Translations under genes and position numbers: made by a program
Assembly (NCBI GenBank): GCA_944384105.1
Contig: CALWSC010000059.1
Location: forward strand, 1 to 64,000
Length of the DNA stretch: 64,000 bases
Reading direction: 5' to 3'
Origin: an uncultured Lachnospiraceae bacterium
GTDB taxonomy: Bacteria > Bacillota > Clostridia > Lachnospirales > Lachnospiraceae
Notes under the pieces: model-generated
Database searches by the model: none
Told to the model about the DNA's origin: nothing
What the model saw: only the letters and a program-made list of their open reading frames with translations
In this document: positions 53,995-63,242 of the stretch, in pieces
Position numbering within the stretch: position 1 is the first letter of the stretch
How the letters are laid out: every line of letters starts with the position of its first letter

Positions 53995-55068
53995 TCAGTT
54001 CCCATGCTTTTCTCTGTAGGCGATCACATTCTTCCAATCCTCTCTGCTCAGAAAATGCGTTCCTCGTCTCAGCGAATAACCGATATGTCCTTCGTGAAGG
54101 CAGGTTCCATCTTCCGGAAATCTCTCTCTGCTGCACAGCCCCTTCTCGCCCAGCAGTTCAAATGCCGTGGATGCGGCGGCGCATCCGAGAAATTCCGATC
54201 TGGGATCTGCCCAATAATCCTCAGAAGCGCTTGTCACATACAGATATCTGGGAGCAATCATTGCCAGCAGAAAATGCTGGTCAAAGGGAAGTGTCTCCTC
54301 TCTGTACTGAAAAAAGTTTCCGGCAAACCAGAGACGGCTTCCTTTTCCATACAGATTTTCCATCCGCTCTCCTGTCTTGCCTCTGAACAGCGCCGCTCCC
54401 CCTGCTCCTGACTGGCAGCTCACAGTCAGGGTAAATCGCTCATCGAAAGCTCCGGCAAGCAGCGCTGTCTTTCCCAGGCGCGAATGTCCCATCACGGCGG
54501 CACGGCCGAAATCCAGACGCTCATCGCCTGTCAGTCCATCCAGGATACGGGATGCAGCCCACGACCAGATTCGAAGTTTTCCCCAACTGTCATAAGGATT
54601 GCGTGTACAGAATCTGCCCAGTCCGGTCATATGACCATCAAAATAATCCGCAGCAATATCCTGATAGAAGACGCTTGCAAGCGCATATCCGGCATCAATA
54701 ATCTCCTCCCCGATTCCATCGGCAGGGCTCGGTGTAAACCCCAGATAGACAAAAAACGGTACCGGGTCACTGCGCTTTGGAATCACAAGTGTAAAAGGTA
54801 TTGCCGCTTCCGAGAAATCGGAGCGGATTGTCAGCAGGCAGTGCTCAGTCATCGCCTTACCGCCGAAGCTGTCTTTCTCACAGCGCATCACCCGTTTTTC
54901 CGTTTTCACACTCAGGCGTGTCGGATAACCTGCAAACTCTCTGGAGAGGATTTCTCCGATCTCTGCTCTGCGCTGCTGCCAAAGAGCAGGGGTATGGACC
55001 GGTCTGCCGTCGGTGAAGCGCAGGAGGTCGGGGAGTATTCTTCTGGTTATCTCATCTTTCAGATTCAT
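53995..55068 (-). CDS. CE15-like glucuronoyl esterase / acetyl-xylan-type alpha/beta hydrolase
   Basis: A 357-residue alpha/beta hydrolase with the CE15-type elbow VMGHSRLGKTALLAGAFDERF (Ser at about 196), SCQSGAGGAALFRGKTGE behind it, and a C-terminal His in THFLSREDW or HEGHIGY. The sequence RIWSWAASRILDGL and the DQHFLLAMIAPRYLYVTSAS region fit glucuronoyl esterases and related plant-polymer esterases. No signal peptide is seen, so it likely acts in the cytoplasm on imported esterified oligosaccharides. Last gene behind the sugar isomerase and GH105 genes. Confidence 0.82.
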   Translation of the reverse strand: MNLKDEITRRILPDLLRFTDGRPVHTPALWQQRRAEIGEILSREFAGYPTRLSVKTEKRVMRCEKDSFGGKAMTEHCLLTIRSDFSEAAIPFTLVIPKRSDPVPFFVYLGFTPSPADGIGEEIIDAGYALASVFYQDIAADYFDGHMTGLGRFCTRNPYDSWGKLRIWSWAASRILDGLTGDERLDFGRAAVMGHSRLGKTALLAGAFDERFTLTVSCQSGAGGAALFRGKTGERMENLYGKGSRLWFAGNFFQYREETLPFDQHFLLAMIAPRYLYVTSASEDYWADPRSEFLGCAAASTAFELLGEKGLCSRERFPEDGTCLHEGHIGYSLRRGTHFLSREDWKNVIAYREKHGN

Positions 55069-55080
55069 CTTGAATTCTCC

Positions 55081-55917
55081 TCAGTGCTTCTCCAGATACT
55101 CCCTAGCTCTCACCGCATTCTCCGGCGTGCTGTTTTCTATTGTCGCCTGTAAATAAGGCTTCTTTTCCTTCTGCCATGCGAGGATCGGGGCATAGTCCAG
55201 GTTTCCGGTCTCGCCGGGGGCTGTCGGCTTTACTTCGTCTCCCTCTATATAGTAGTCCTTTGCATGGAGAAGGGCAATATCGTCACCGTTCAGGGTGAGC
55301 ATGCGGTTGAAGAGTTCTGCCTGAGAACAGTGATTTTCAACACTCAGCATATTTACAGGATCAAAAATAATCTGAAGGTTCGGAGAATTTACAGCGTCGA
55401 GGACAGCGCGGGTGCGCTCCGGTGTGGAGACAATGTGCTTCCACACCGGCTCGATCGCGAGCGTAACTCCAAACTGCTCCGCATATCCGACAGCGCACCG
55501 CACATTTCTGATAAAAGCAGCAAGCGCCTTCTCCGTACGGCACTCCAGGCAGTATTTATACGCTGTATTAGGGGCTCCTGTCTCAGTTCCCACGATCGGC
55601 GCACCGAGATACGATGCGAAGCGGATATTTGCCTGATACTCCTTTAAAATCTCTTCCAGCTGTGCCGGGTCCGGATTAGCAAGGTTCAGATAGCAGCCGT
55701 AAACAGCCACGTCAAGATGCTGCTTCGCCAGCTCTGCCTTTAAATGCGCTGCCAGCCCGGGCGTAAGTCCCTCTCTCGTGATGCCATACTCCTTATAGAC
55801 AATCTTTGATGCGAGATGGATACAGGAAAATCCCTGCTCTTTGGCAATCTCAAACCTTTTCTCCATCGGCACCTGTGCCAGGTCGTGCAGGCGGATGCCT
55901 ACCTGTAATGTGCTCAT
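55081..55917 (-). CDS. Sugar phosphate isomerase/epimerase-like (xylose isomerase TIM barrel)
   Basis: A 278-residue AP-endonuclease-2/xylose isomerase-type TIM-barrel protein: VGIRLHDLAQVPMEKRFEIA start, VAVYGCYLNLANPD, GTETGAPN, VTLAIEPVWKHIVSTPERT with the metal Glu, IIFDPVNMLSVEN and LLHAKDYYIEGDEV with the metal His. It probably isomerises or epimerises a sugar or ketose released by the GH105 route. Its ATG overlaps the end of the GH105 gene by 4 bases and it precedes the esterase gene by 12 bases: translational coupling of three genes. Confidence 0.85.
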   Translation of the reverse strand: MSTLQVGIRLHDLAQVPMEKRFEIAKEQGFSCIHLASKIVYKEYGITREGLTPGLAAHLKAELAKQHLDVAVYGCYLNLANPDPAQLEEILKEYQANIRFASYLGAPIVGTETGAPNTAYKYCLECRTEKALAAFIRNVRCAVGYAEQFGVTLAIEPVWKHIVSTPERTRAVLDAVNSPNLQIIFDPVNMLSVENHCSQAELFNRMLTLNGDDIALLHAKDYYIEGDEVKPTAPGETGNLDYAPILAWQKEKKPYLQATIENSTPENAVRAREYLEKH

Positions 55918-57050
55918 GCTTTTTCCTCCCCGTTCATCAGAGTCTCAATATAGGCAAGAATCAGCGGAGCCACACCCTTGGCGTCGTTCTTTACAACCGG
56001 CTCACGCATATAGTACTCAAAGGTTCCCTCGCGGTTCTCCTTGTTTCCAAGCCCTGCTACCAGACAAATATGATCCATCTGAAGCTCTCCGTTCTCCTCC
56101 TTGATGCAGGTCCGGCAGATTCCCTCAAATGCGCGAAGCCCGTGCGCATAGTATGAAGCGTCGAGTATGCCGATCCGCACGCCTTTCATAATTGCATATG
56201 CGAAAATCGAAGAGCCTGAAGCTTCCACATAGTTAGGTTCAATCTGCGGAAGATTAATCACCTGATACCACATGCCGGTCTTCTCATCCTGATACGGCAG
56301 CATACTGTCCACGAGATCGCGGAACATCGCGGAGAGTTCCTCTTTTTCCGCTGCATACTTCTCCGGCAGGATCTCAATCGTATCCGCGAGCGCCATAGCA
56401 AACCACCCTTCAGCCCTTAACCAGAACTGATCGGAGAGACCTGTCACCTTGTCGCACCAAAACATCCTGCGGGACTCGTCAAACGCATGATAATACAGGC
56501 CGTTGCGGCTGTTTCTCATATTTTTTCTCACATTTCTGAACTGATTGAAGATATCCTCACAGTTTTCGCAGTTGTTAAAGCTTAACTCGTACTGCAAATA
56601 GAACGGCTGCGCCATATACAGCCCATCCAGCCATACCTGATTCGGGTAAATCTTCTTGTGCCAGAAGTTTCCGCTTTCCGTTCGCGGCTGTCCCTTGATC
56701 TGGCTGTAGATCAGATCCATCGCACGGCGGTATTTTTCCTTCCCTGTCAGAGTGTAGAGGTCAAACAGTGTTTTTCCGGCATTGACATTGTCCAAATTGT
56801 ACTCATCGACGGAATATGACTTGATGCTTCCGTCCTCCTGGACGAAAAAATCAATAAATTCATCCGCAAAATTCAGATATCTCCGGTCGCCTGTGATGTG
56901 GTAGAACTCCAGAAGCGCCTTGATCATACAGCCGTCAATATAATTCCAGGTATTTGGCTTTCCGGCGCGGATTTTCTCTATATTCCACGCAGGCGCCTGC
57001 GGCGTACTGCGGTCTATGAGCTGTCGTATGTAGTTGTCCAGTAATTCCAT
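55914..57050 (-). CDS. Glycoside hydrolase family 105, unsaturated rhamnogalacturonyl hydrolase type
   Basis: A 378-residue (alpha/alpha)6-barrel protein of GH105 (YteR/YesR-like), which removes the unsaturated galacturonyl residue left by pectin or rhamnogalacturonan lyases. Support: WNYIDGCMIKALLEFYHITGD, QVWLDGLYMAQPFYLQYEL with the catalytic Asp (VWLDG), FWCDKVTGLSDQFWLRAEGWFAMAL (usually R.NGW) and EPNYVEASGSSIFAYAIMKG (usually ETSAS). No signal peptide, so cytoplasmic. The ribosome-binding site is weak, unusual here. Confidence 0.9.
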   Translation of the reverse strand: MELLDNYIRQLIDRSTPQAPAWNIEKIRAGKPNTWNYIDGCMIKALLEFYHITGDRRYLNFADEFIDFFVQEDGSIKSYSVDEYNLDNVNAGKTLFDLYTLTGKEKYRRAMDLIYSQIKGQPRTESGNFWHKKIYPNQVWLDGLYMAQPFYLQYELSFNNCENCEDIFNQFRNVRKNMRNSRNGLYYHAFDESRRMFWCDKVTGLSDQFWLRAEGWFAMALADTIEILPEKYAAEKEELSAMFRDLVDSMLPYQDEKTGMWYQVINLPQIEPNYVEASGSSIFAYAIMKGVRIGILDASYYAHGLRAFEGICRTCIKEENGELQMDHICLVAGLGNKENREGTFEYYMREPVVKNDAKGVAPLILAYIETLMNGEEKA

Positions 57051-57135
57051 ATATCTTATCAGGAACCGCCCTGCTGCGGACGATTCCCTCTCCTTTCTTA
57101 TTCTATATCTATTTCTTCCTATTATATAATAGCTC

Positions 57136-58371
57136 TTATTCTTCCTCTGTCAGCGGAAGCCCCTGCATATAGCGATCCATTGCTTCTGCAATCTGCTTTG
57201 AACGGCGCACTGCCTCGACGACAGTCTTTGCTCCCGTTACCACGTCGCCGGATGCAAATACGCCCGGCACTGTGCTCTCCCCGTTTTCATCCACCTGAAT
57301 AAGTCCCCGTTTGTTCAGCTTGAGATCCTTCTGCCGGTTTGCGATGCGGTCCTGCGGACCCTGGCTGATAGAAATAATTGTAGAATCCGCCGGGTAGAGC
57401 TTCTCCGTACCGGGAATCCGATGCATATTTCCGTCCTCATCCCACTCGACGTCAGCCATGATCGGTCCCTCGTCCACAATCTCCACCGGCGACTTTAAGA
57501 CTTCAAACTGTACTCCGTCAATCTTCGCATACTCTACCTCAGTGTGCGATGCAACCGGCACCTCAGTGATGGAAAATACAGTGACTCTGGAAGCTCCGTG
57601 GCGTACTGCCGTTCTCGCAACATCCATTGCCGCATTTCCGGCTCCGATGACTGCCACGCTTTCGCCCAGATCAAACACCTCCGGATTTCTCAGATAGTGG
57701 ATGCCGAAGTGTACATTTCCAAACGTCTCTCCTTTGATCTTCAGCGTATTCGGTCTCCAGGTGCCAGTACCGATGAACACGGACTTGTAGCCGTCCCGGA
57801 ACATATCGTCAATGGAAATCGAACCGCCGATCGCGATATTCGGCCGGAACAGAATGCCCATGCCGCGCATCTTCTTCTTATAGCGGTCGAGAATCGTCTT
57901 TGGGAGACGAAACTCCGGGATGCCGTACTGCATGATTCCGCCGATCTTTTCTCTGTCCTCAAAGATCGTGACCTTGTATCCCTTCTGCGCCAGCCTGATT
58001 GCAATCGTAATGCCTGCCGGGCCTGCGCCGATAATCGCCACCTTGATTCCGTTGGACGGCGCCATGTCTATCTTCAGCCTGTCAAAGCATGAGTCTGAGA
58101 TATAGTTCTCAATCGTGCTGATGTGCACCGGAGACCCCTTTCTGCCCAGAACGCAATGCCCTTCGCACTGCTTTTCATGATCACATATCAGAGAACATAC
58201 AATCGACAGCGGATTGTTGGCAAAGAGCATCTCTGCGGCGTCATACGTCTCATTCTTCAGAAGCATCTGGATCATCGTGGGAATTGATGTATGAATCGGA
58301 CATCCCTCCCGGCACTGAGGCTTCTTGCAGTTTAAACATCGTTTTGCCTCGTCGATAACGTGTACAGCCAT
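57136..58371 (-). CDS. GltD-like FAD/NAD(P) oxidoreductase with N-terminal Fe-S cluster domain
   Basis: A 411-residue protein of the glutamate synthase small subunit family. The N-terminal Fe-S domain has CLNCKKPQCREGCPIHTSIP and CSLICDHEKQCEGHCVLG, two four-cysteine patterns. Two nucleotide loops follow: VAIIGAGPAGITIAIRLAQKG (FAD) and SVAVIGAGNAAMDVART (NADPH), ending GVFASGDVVTGAKTVVEAVR. No large subunit (GltA/B) is near, so it may be a stand-alone NADPH-dependent electron-transfer enzyme. It lies between GH105 and GH28; whether it serves pectin metabolism is unclear. Confidence 0.9.
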   Translation of the reverse strand: MAVHVIDEAKRCLNCKKPQCREGCPIHTSIPTMIQMLLKNETYDAAEMLFANNPLSIVCSLICDHEKQCEGHCVLGRKGSPVHISTIENYISDSCFDRLKIDMAPSNGIKVAIIGAGPAGITIAIRLAQKGYKVTIFEDREKIGGIMQYGIPEFRLPKTILDRYKKKMRGMGILFRPNIAIGGSISIDDMFRDGYKSVFIGTGTWRPNTLKIKGETFGNVHFGIHYLRNPEVFDLGESVAVIGAGNAAMDVARTAVRHGASRVTVFSITEVPVASHTEVEYAKIDGVQFEVLKSPVEIVDEGPIMADVEWDEDGNMHRIPGTEKLYPADSTIISISQGPQDRIANRQKDLKLNKRGLIQVDENGESTVPGVFASGDVVTGAKTVVEAVRRSKQIAEAMDRYMQGLPLTEEE

Positions 58372-58474
58372 AGTCGTTCCTCCTATCTAAGCCTTCCTGC
58401 ACCTGACCGCATGGTAAAAGTCCGGCAGGTGCATTTGGCATCCCTGCATTCATGCCGCCTATCCCGCGGCTGAC

Positions 58475-60031
58475 TTACTCAGTAACTGCTTCATCTACAT
58501 TTTCGATGTGAACCGCTTCTCCGTCCTGACCCCGGACGCTTACATTTTTCAGTATAAGCTTCCTGATATTGTTCGCGTAGATTCCCATTCGGCAGATCTC
58601 ATCCGGTATTCCGCACATCATCGCCGGCTTTCCGCTCATAGCATTCTCGGCGTAAGTCACGCTTACATTTTCCATGTCGACCTCCTCGATCTTTTGTTCC
58701 GGAAGACCGTAGAAGAATGCCGCAGCTACATGGCAGTTCTTTGCTTCAATATTCTTAAATGCCAGCTTCTTCACACACGGCGTCCTGTCATCCACCGGCA
58801 GCGGCTCCTTGCACTGCACATAGTCTGTCTTGCCGTCCTTGTCGCAGAAATAAAAACTATTGATTACAAACGGAGTCATTACATGATCCATATAAATATT
58901 TTCAAATAAAATACCGTCAATTACCGCGTCCTTGCCCCTGCCGCGTCTTGTCTTGATGCGCAGTCCGCGATCTGTGTGCAGGAAACGGCACTCCAGCGCG
59001 CGCAGATTCCTGATACCTGCCGCCATCTCGCTTCCGAGCGTGATTGAGCCGTGTCCGTCTCTCATGCAGCACTGACGGATGACCACATCCTCGGACGGCG
59101 TCTTATACTTGGAGCCGATCGCGATCTTACCTGATTTTACGGCAATACAGTCATCGCCTACCGAGAAGTAAACTCCTGCGATCTCCACATCCCTGCATGC
59201 CTCCGGATCCAGTCCGTCGGTATTCGGGGACACCTTGGGGCCGAGAATGCTCATGCCGATAAATCTTAAATGATTGCTGAAATACGGATGTACGTTCCAG
59301 CTCGGGCTGTTCTGGACGGTTACGCCTGCCATCACGATATTCTCACAGTGATTCAAAAATACCATGCGCGGTCTCGCGGCAATACGGATCTGCTTTGCAT
59401 TCTCCCACCAGTTATCCCATCCGGCATTTCCGTCAATCACACCGGCGCCGTAGATACTGGCGTTCTTTACTCCAACACCGCAGATAATACCGGAGAACAT
59501 CGCCATTGCGTCACCCTCCCAGGTTCCCAGAAGCATCTCCTCCTCCGGACGGTTCCCCTGGATAGCTCCGTCAAATACCGGAAACTTCTCGCGCTCGGTA
59601 AATGCCTTTAACACGGCGTCTTTCTGGATTTCCAGATTCACATCATCTTTTAAGAACAAACTCGTGATGCGGTATTCGCCCGCAGGAATCAAGACGCGGC
59701 TCTTCGGCGGACACGCCATAATCGCTGCCTGGATAAAATGTGTATCATCCGATGCGCCATCGCCCTTTGCACCAAAAGAGCGTACATTCAGCGTCACATA
59801 TTCATAGTCTGTCGTAAAGGACGCTGTGAGCTTCTTCCCGTCCTGCTCTGCGCAGATCTCATACTGTGTTTCCGGTTTGAGATCGTAGATCATGGTGATC
59901 GTTCGGCTCGTCTCTGTGTAAAACTCACCGTTTACATAGATACTCCACGGCTTTTCTGTCTCGAAAATGCTGCCGTCACGGATCTCAATCGCTGCACATC
60001 TGGCATTTTTAAAAATCACTTCTGCTTTCAT
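58475..60031 (-). CDS. Glycoside hydrolase family 28, polygalacturonase-like
   Basis: A 518-residue right-handed beta-helix enzyme of GH28. N-terminal fibronectin-like part (residues 1-80), then VRSFGAKGDGASDDTHFIQAA, the catalytic motifs NTDGLDPEAC (usual NTDGID), SVGDDCIAVKSG (two aspartates), RDGHGSITLGSE (GHG) and RGLRIKTRRGRG (RIKT). It hydrolyses alpha-1,4-galacturonan or rhamnogalacturonan backbones. No signal peptide is evident, suggesting cytoplasmic exo-type action on oligomers. Divergent from the pectinesterase gene, with a strong promoter of its own. Confidence 0.92.
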   Translation of the reverse strand: MKAEVIFKNARCAAIEIRDGSIFETEKPWSIYVNGEFYTETSRTITMIYDLKPETQYEICAEQDGKKLTASFTTDYEYVTLNVRSFGAKGDGASDDTHFIQAAIMACPPKSRVLIPAGEYRITSLFLKDDVNLEIQKDAVLKAFTEREKFPVFDGAIQGNRPEEEMLLGTWEGDAMAMFSGIICGVGVKNASIYGAGVIDGNAGWDNWWENAKQIRIAARPRMVFLNHCENIVMAGVTVQNSPSWNVHPYFSNHLRFIGMSILGPKVSPNTDGLDPEACRDVEIAGVYFSVGDDCIAVKSGKIAIGSKYKTPSEDVVIRQCCMRDGHGSITLGSEMAAGIRNLRALECRFLHTDRGLRIKTRRGRGKDAVIDGILFENIYMDHVMTPFVINSFYFCDKDGKTDYVQCKEPLPVDDRTPCVKKLAFKNIEAKNCHVAAAFFYGLPEQKIEEVDMENVSVTYAENAMSGKPAMMCGIPDEICRMGIYANNIRKLILKNVSVRGQDGEAVHIENVDEAVTE

Positions 60032-60119
60032 TGAATGGTTCCTCCCTGGAAATTCATAATTTACTATATTTGTAAGTATTTACACTAGTCATTTTCGCTA
60101 TATTTTCCTTCCTATATGA

Positions 60120-60148
60120 ATCATATCACCCCTTACATTCTCTGTCAA
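60120..60148 (-). promoter_or_regulatory. Promoter of the GH28 gene
   Basis: TTGACA (60143-60148), 17-base spacer, TATGAT (60120-60125) on the minus strand; about 90 bases before the start codon. Confidence 0.78.
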
Positions 60149-60197
60149 TTATACAAAAAGCTTAATATTCGCCGGTTCTTTTATGAAATATTACTGA

Positions 60198-60226
60198 TTT
60201 TCATTTAGATTCTTTTGTGCTATGAT
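60198..60226 (+). promoter_or_regulatory. Probable promoter of the pectinesterase-ABC operon
   Basis: TTTTCA (60198-60203), 17-base spacer, TATGAT (60221-60226). The -35 is poor, so an activator may be needed. Confidence 0.5.
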
Positions 60227-60273
60227 AAGGTCAGCGGAATGAATCTCCGGATTTTCTCAGTGTTTTAGCGAGT

Positions 60274-60287
60274 TGTTAGCACTTACA
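60274..60287. promoter_or_regulatory. cre-like element upstream of pectinesterase
   Basis: TGTTAGCACTTACA matches the catabolite-response consensus TGWAANCGNTNWCA with two mismatches and lies about 40 bases after the expected transcription start, where CcpA-type repression would block elongation. Weak evidence on its own. Confidence 0.35.
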
Positions 60288-60345
60288 CAGTGAAAAAGCC
60301 AGATATCCAAATCCAAATTATACTTAACGTAAAGGAGTTATACCC

Positions 60346-61344
60346 ATGTTCACAGTTTCCAAAGAACCGGGAAGCGATTTTACCTCCATCCGCGCAGCAC
60401 TCGCTGCACTTGAGGCAAATCCGGAACTTCCCCGCACAATCTATGTCAGAAACGGCATTTACGAGGAAAGGCTGGAAATACGTCTTTCTGATCTTACCAT
60501 AACCGGCGAAAGCCGGGAACACACAATTATCACCGGAGGGCTGGGCGCGCTGTCAGAGATGCCGGATGGTTCAAAGCGCGGCACATTCCGCACCTACACG
60601 GTGCTGCTTGACGCGGACCGCATCACGCTTTCCAATCTCACGATTGAAAACACCGCGGGAGACGGAAGAACCGCAGGTCAGGCAATCGCGCTGTATGCGG
60701 ACTCCGATGCGCTTATACTTCACAACTGCAGGCTGCTCGGACACCAGGATACGCTCTTTACCGGTCCGCTTCCTCCCACAGAAAAGCAGCGCGGCGGTTT
60801 TATCGGACCGAAGGAATTTGCACCGCGCATCGTAGGACGCCAGTATTACCGCGGATGCCTTATCGAGGGCGACGTAGATTTTATCTTCGGCGGTGCATGC
60901 GCTCTGTTTGAAGACTGTGAGATTCACTCTCTGGACCGCGGGGAGGAGATTAACGGTTATGCTACAGCCGCTTCCACCCCTATGGGCGAGCCGTTAGGCT
61001 ATACCTTTTACCGCTGCCGCTTCACGGGAGAATGTCCGGATGGCACGGTCTACCTCGGGCGCCCCTGGAGAGAATATGCGCAAACCGTTCTGATTGACTG
61101 CGAGCTCGGCGCTCATATCCGCCCTGACGGCTGGCACGACTGGAATAAACCTGAGGCGCATGAGCACACGCTCTATGCCGAGTACAGATGCACGGGGGCA
61201 GGAGCCCTGACCGCACAGCGCCCGTCATGGACGCAGCTCTGGGATGCCAAAAACGCCTCCTCCTGCCTGGATAAAGTTCAAAGGACGTTCTCCTTTGCCC
61301 CAAATCTGATGTGTCAGGAGGACCGCGGTCATGAAGAAGGATAA
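60346..61344 (+). CDS. Pectinesterase (carbohydrate esterase family 8)
   Basis: A 332-residue CE8 pectin methylesterase, removing methyl groups from homogalacturonan so that GH28 can cut. Motifs: GQAIALYADSDALILHNCRL, GHQDTLFTG, GDVDFIFGGACALFEDCEIH (catalytic Asp pair with the upstream D) and VYLGRPWREYAQTVLIDCEL with the Arg. No signal peptide is seen. Its 3' end overlaps the start of the ABC transporter gene by 14 bases, so they are translated together. Confidence 0.95.
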   Translation: MFTVSKEPGSDFTSIRAALAALEANPELPRTIYVRNGIYEERLEIRLSDLTITGESREHTIITGGLGALSEMPDGSKRGTFRTYTVLLDADRITLSNLTIENTAGDGRTAGQAIALYADSDALILHNCRLLGHQDTLFTGPLPPTEKQRGGFIGPKEFAPRIVGRQYYRGCLIEGDVDFIFGGACALFEDCEIHSLDRGEEINGYATAASTPMGEPLGYTFYRCRFTGECPDGTVYLGRPWREYAQTVLIDCELGAHIRPDGWHDWNKPEAHEHTLYAEYRCTGAGALTAQRPSWTQLWDAKNASSCLDKVQRTFSFAPNLMCQEDRGHEEG

Positions 61345-63136
61345 AGGAAGCGAAACCTCCTACCCGTTTCAGCTAAATGATGACCTGGTTCAGGAGAGCT
61401 ATAGCCGCAACCAGGACAGTCCTGTGCGGATTCTCCTGAGCCTCTACCGGGGCAATTACGGGAAACTGTTTCTGTCAACGCTGTGCTATATTATCAAGCA
61501 CAGCCCCGTCTGGGCTCTTCCGATCATCACGGCAAATATTGTCAACTACGTTACTGATCCTCCGAAAAATATTCACAGCCTGCTTCTGCAGAATGCTGTG
61601 CTGATTATCGCTCTGATATTGATTAATATTCCGGCGAACTACCTGCACACACGTTTTAAAAGTCTCGCAACGCGAAGCGTGGAGGCAGGGCTTCGCAGCA
61701 CGCTGGTGCGTAAGATTCAGCAGCTCTCCATTTCCTTTCACAAGGAAATCGAGTCAGGAAGGCTGCAGTCCAAGATCATGCGTGACGTGGAAGCGGTGGA
61801 GACGCTCTCCTCTCAGATGTTTGTAAGTCTCCTGAATATCCTGATCAATATCGTGGTAGCTTTGAGCGTAACGATTATCAAGAGCCGAGTTGTGTTCTGC
61901 TTCTTTCTGCTGACGATTCCGGTAGCAGCGCTTACAATCTTTGTGTTCAAGCAGCCGATGAAGCGCCATAACCGCAGCTTTCGAAAGGAAATGGAATCTA
62001 CCTCCGCAAAAGTCATGGAAATGGTTGAGATGATACCTATTACAAAAGCGCATGCACTCGAGCAGAAGGAAAGCAGCCGCATGAGCCGGCAGCTGATCAA
62101 TGTGGCGGCAGAGGGCTACCGCCTTGATATTATTCAGTCCACATTCGGCTCTGTAAGCTGGGCGGCATTTCAGATTTTCCAGGTGATCTGTCTGCTCTTT
62201 ACCGCCTCTCTCGCACTGCGGCATACGATTCAGGCGGGTGACATCGTGCTGTACCAGAGCTACTTTACTACGATCGTCAACCAGGTATCAGCAGTCATCA
62301 CGCTTCTGCCCACTATCACAAAGGGTATGGAGTCTGTCGGCAGTATCGGGGAGATTTTAAATGCTAACGATATCGAGGATAACCGCGGAAAGAAGAAGCT
62401 CTCCTCCCTTCGCGGAGAATATGAATTCCAGGATGTGCATTTTTCCTATGCAAAGGATCAGAAGCCTATCCTGAAAGGCATCTCTCTGCATGTCAAACCG
62501 GGTGAAACAATTGCCTTTGTCGGAGAGTCCGGTGCAGGCAAGAGCACGCTGCTGAATATGATCATCGGATTTCTTATGCCTGAAAAGGGAAGACTGCTGA
62601 TCGACGGTATGGACAGCCGCTCGATAAACCTGCGAACCTACCGCCGCTTTATTGCCGTGGTACCCCAGACCACCGTACTGTTTTCCGGAAGCATCCGCGA
62701 TAATATCACTTACGGGCTGGAGCATGTAACCGAGGAGGAAATCCAGCAGGCTGTACGCGCGGCAAATCTAGAGGAAATGCTGAAAAAGCTGCCGGACGGA
62801 CTGGACACCATGGTTGGCTCGCATGGAGACAAGCTCTCCGGCGGTCAGCGCCAGCGTATTTCCATCGCAAGGGCTCTCATTCGAAATCCACAGGTCATTT
62901 TGTTCGATGAGGCCACCTCAGCGCTTGACAGTATTTCTGAAAAGCTGATTCAGGATGCTCTGCAGAATCTCACAAAAGGTAAGACCACGTTTCTCGTCGC
63001 TCACAGGCTCTCCACGATCCGAAGCGCAGACAAGATCGCTGTCCTACAGGATGGTATGTGCGTGGAGTTCGGCACCTGGGATGAGCTGATGCAGAAAAAG
63101 GGTATTTTCTACAAGATGCGTTCCCTTCAGGCATAA
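61331..63136 (+). CDS. ABC transporter, fused permease and ATPase
   Basis: A 601-residue ABC half-transporter of the exporter (MsbA/multidrug) topology: six membrane segments (about 40-330) and an ATPase with Walker A GESGAGKST, Q-loop VPQTTVLFSG, signature LSGGQRQRISIARALI, Walker B VILFDEATSALD and the H-loop VAHRLST. Homodimer expected. It overlaps the pectinesterase gene. Similar exporters occur in pectin and glycan loci of Lachnospiraceae, where their cargo is unknown; uptake of sugars through this topology would be unusual. Confidence 0.9.
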   Translation: MKKDKGSETSYPFQLNDDLVQESYSRNQDSPVRILLSLYRGNYGKLFLSTLCYIIKHSPVWALPIITANIVNYVTDPPKNIHSLLLQNAVLIIALILINIPANYLHTRFKSLATRSVEAGLRSTLVRKIQQLSISFHKEIESGRLQSKIMRDVEAVETLSSQMFVSLLNILINIVVALSVTIIKSRVVFCFFLLTIPVAALTIFVFKQPMKRHNRSFRKEMESTSAKVMEMVEMIPITKAHALEQKESSRMSRQLINVAAEGYRLDIIQSTFGSVSWAAFQIFQVICLLFTASLALRHTIQAGDIVLYQSYFTTIVNQVSAVITLLPTITKGMESVGSIGEILNANDIEDNRGKKKLSSLRGEYEFQDVHFSYAKDQKPILKGISLHVKPGETIAFVGESGAGKSTLLNMIIGFLMPEKGRLLIDGMDSRSINLRTYRRFIAVVPQTTVLFSGSIRDNITYGLEHVTEEEIQQAVRAANLEEMLKKLPDGLDTMVGSHGDKLSGGQRQRISIARALIRNPQVILFDEATSALDSISEKLIQDALQNLTKGKTTFLVAHRLSTIRSADKIAVLQDGMCVEFGTWDELMQKKGIFYKMRSLQA

Positions 63137-63159
63137 TATATTTTTATCTGCAGCTAAAT

Positions 63160-63212
63160 AAAATCCCGGTTTCCCCGTTCGGAGGTTTGCTCCCAGGGGA
63201 ACCGGGATTTTT
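63160..63212. terminator. Bidirectional terminator between the ABC and GH43 genes
   Basis: AAATCCCGGTTTCCCC (63160-63176 area) pairs with GGGGAACCGGGATTT, with T-runs on both strands (TTTTTG to the right, TTTATTTAGC to the left), between convergent genes. Confidence 0.88.
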
Positions 63213-63242
63213 GCGCTGCAATTAAGGCATTTTCTGTCCTCT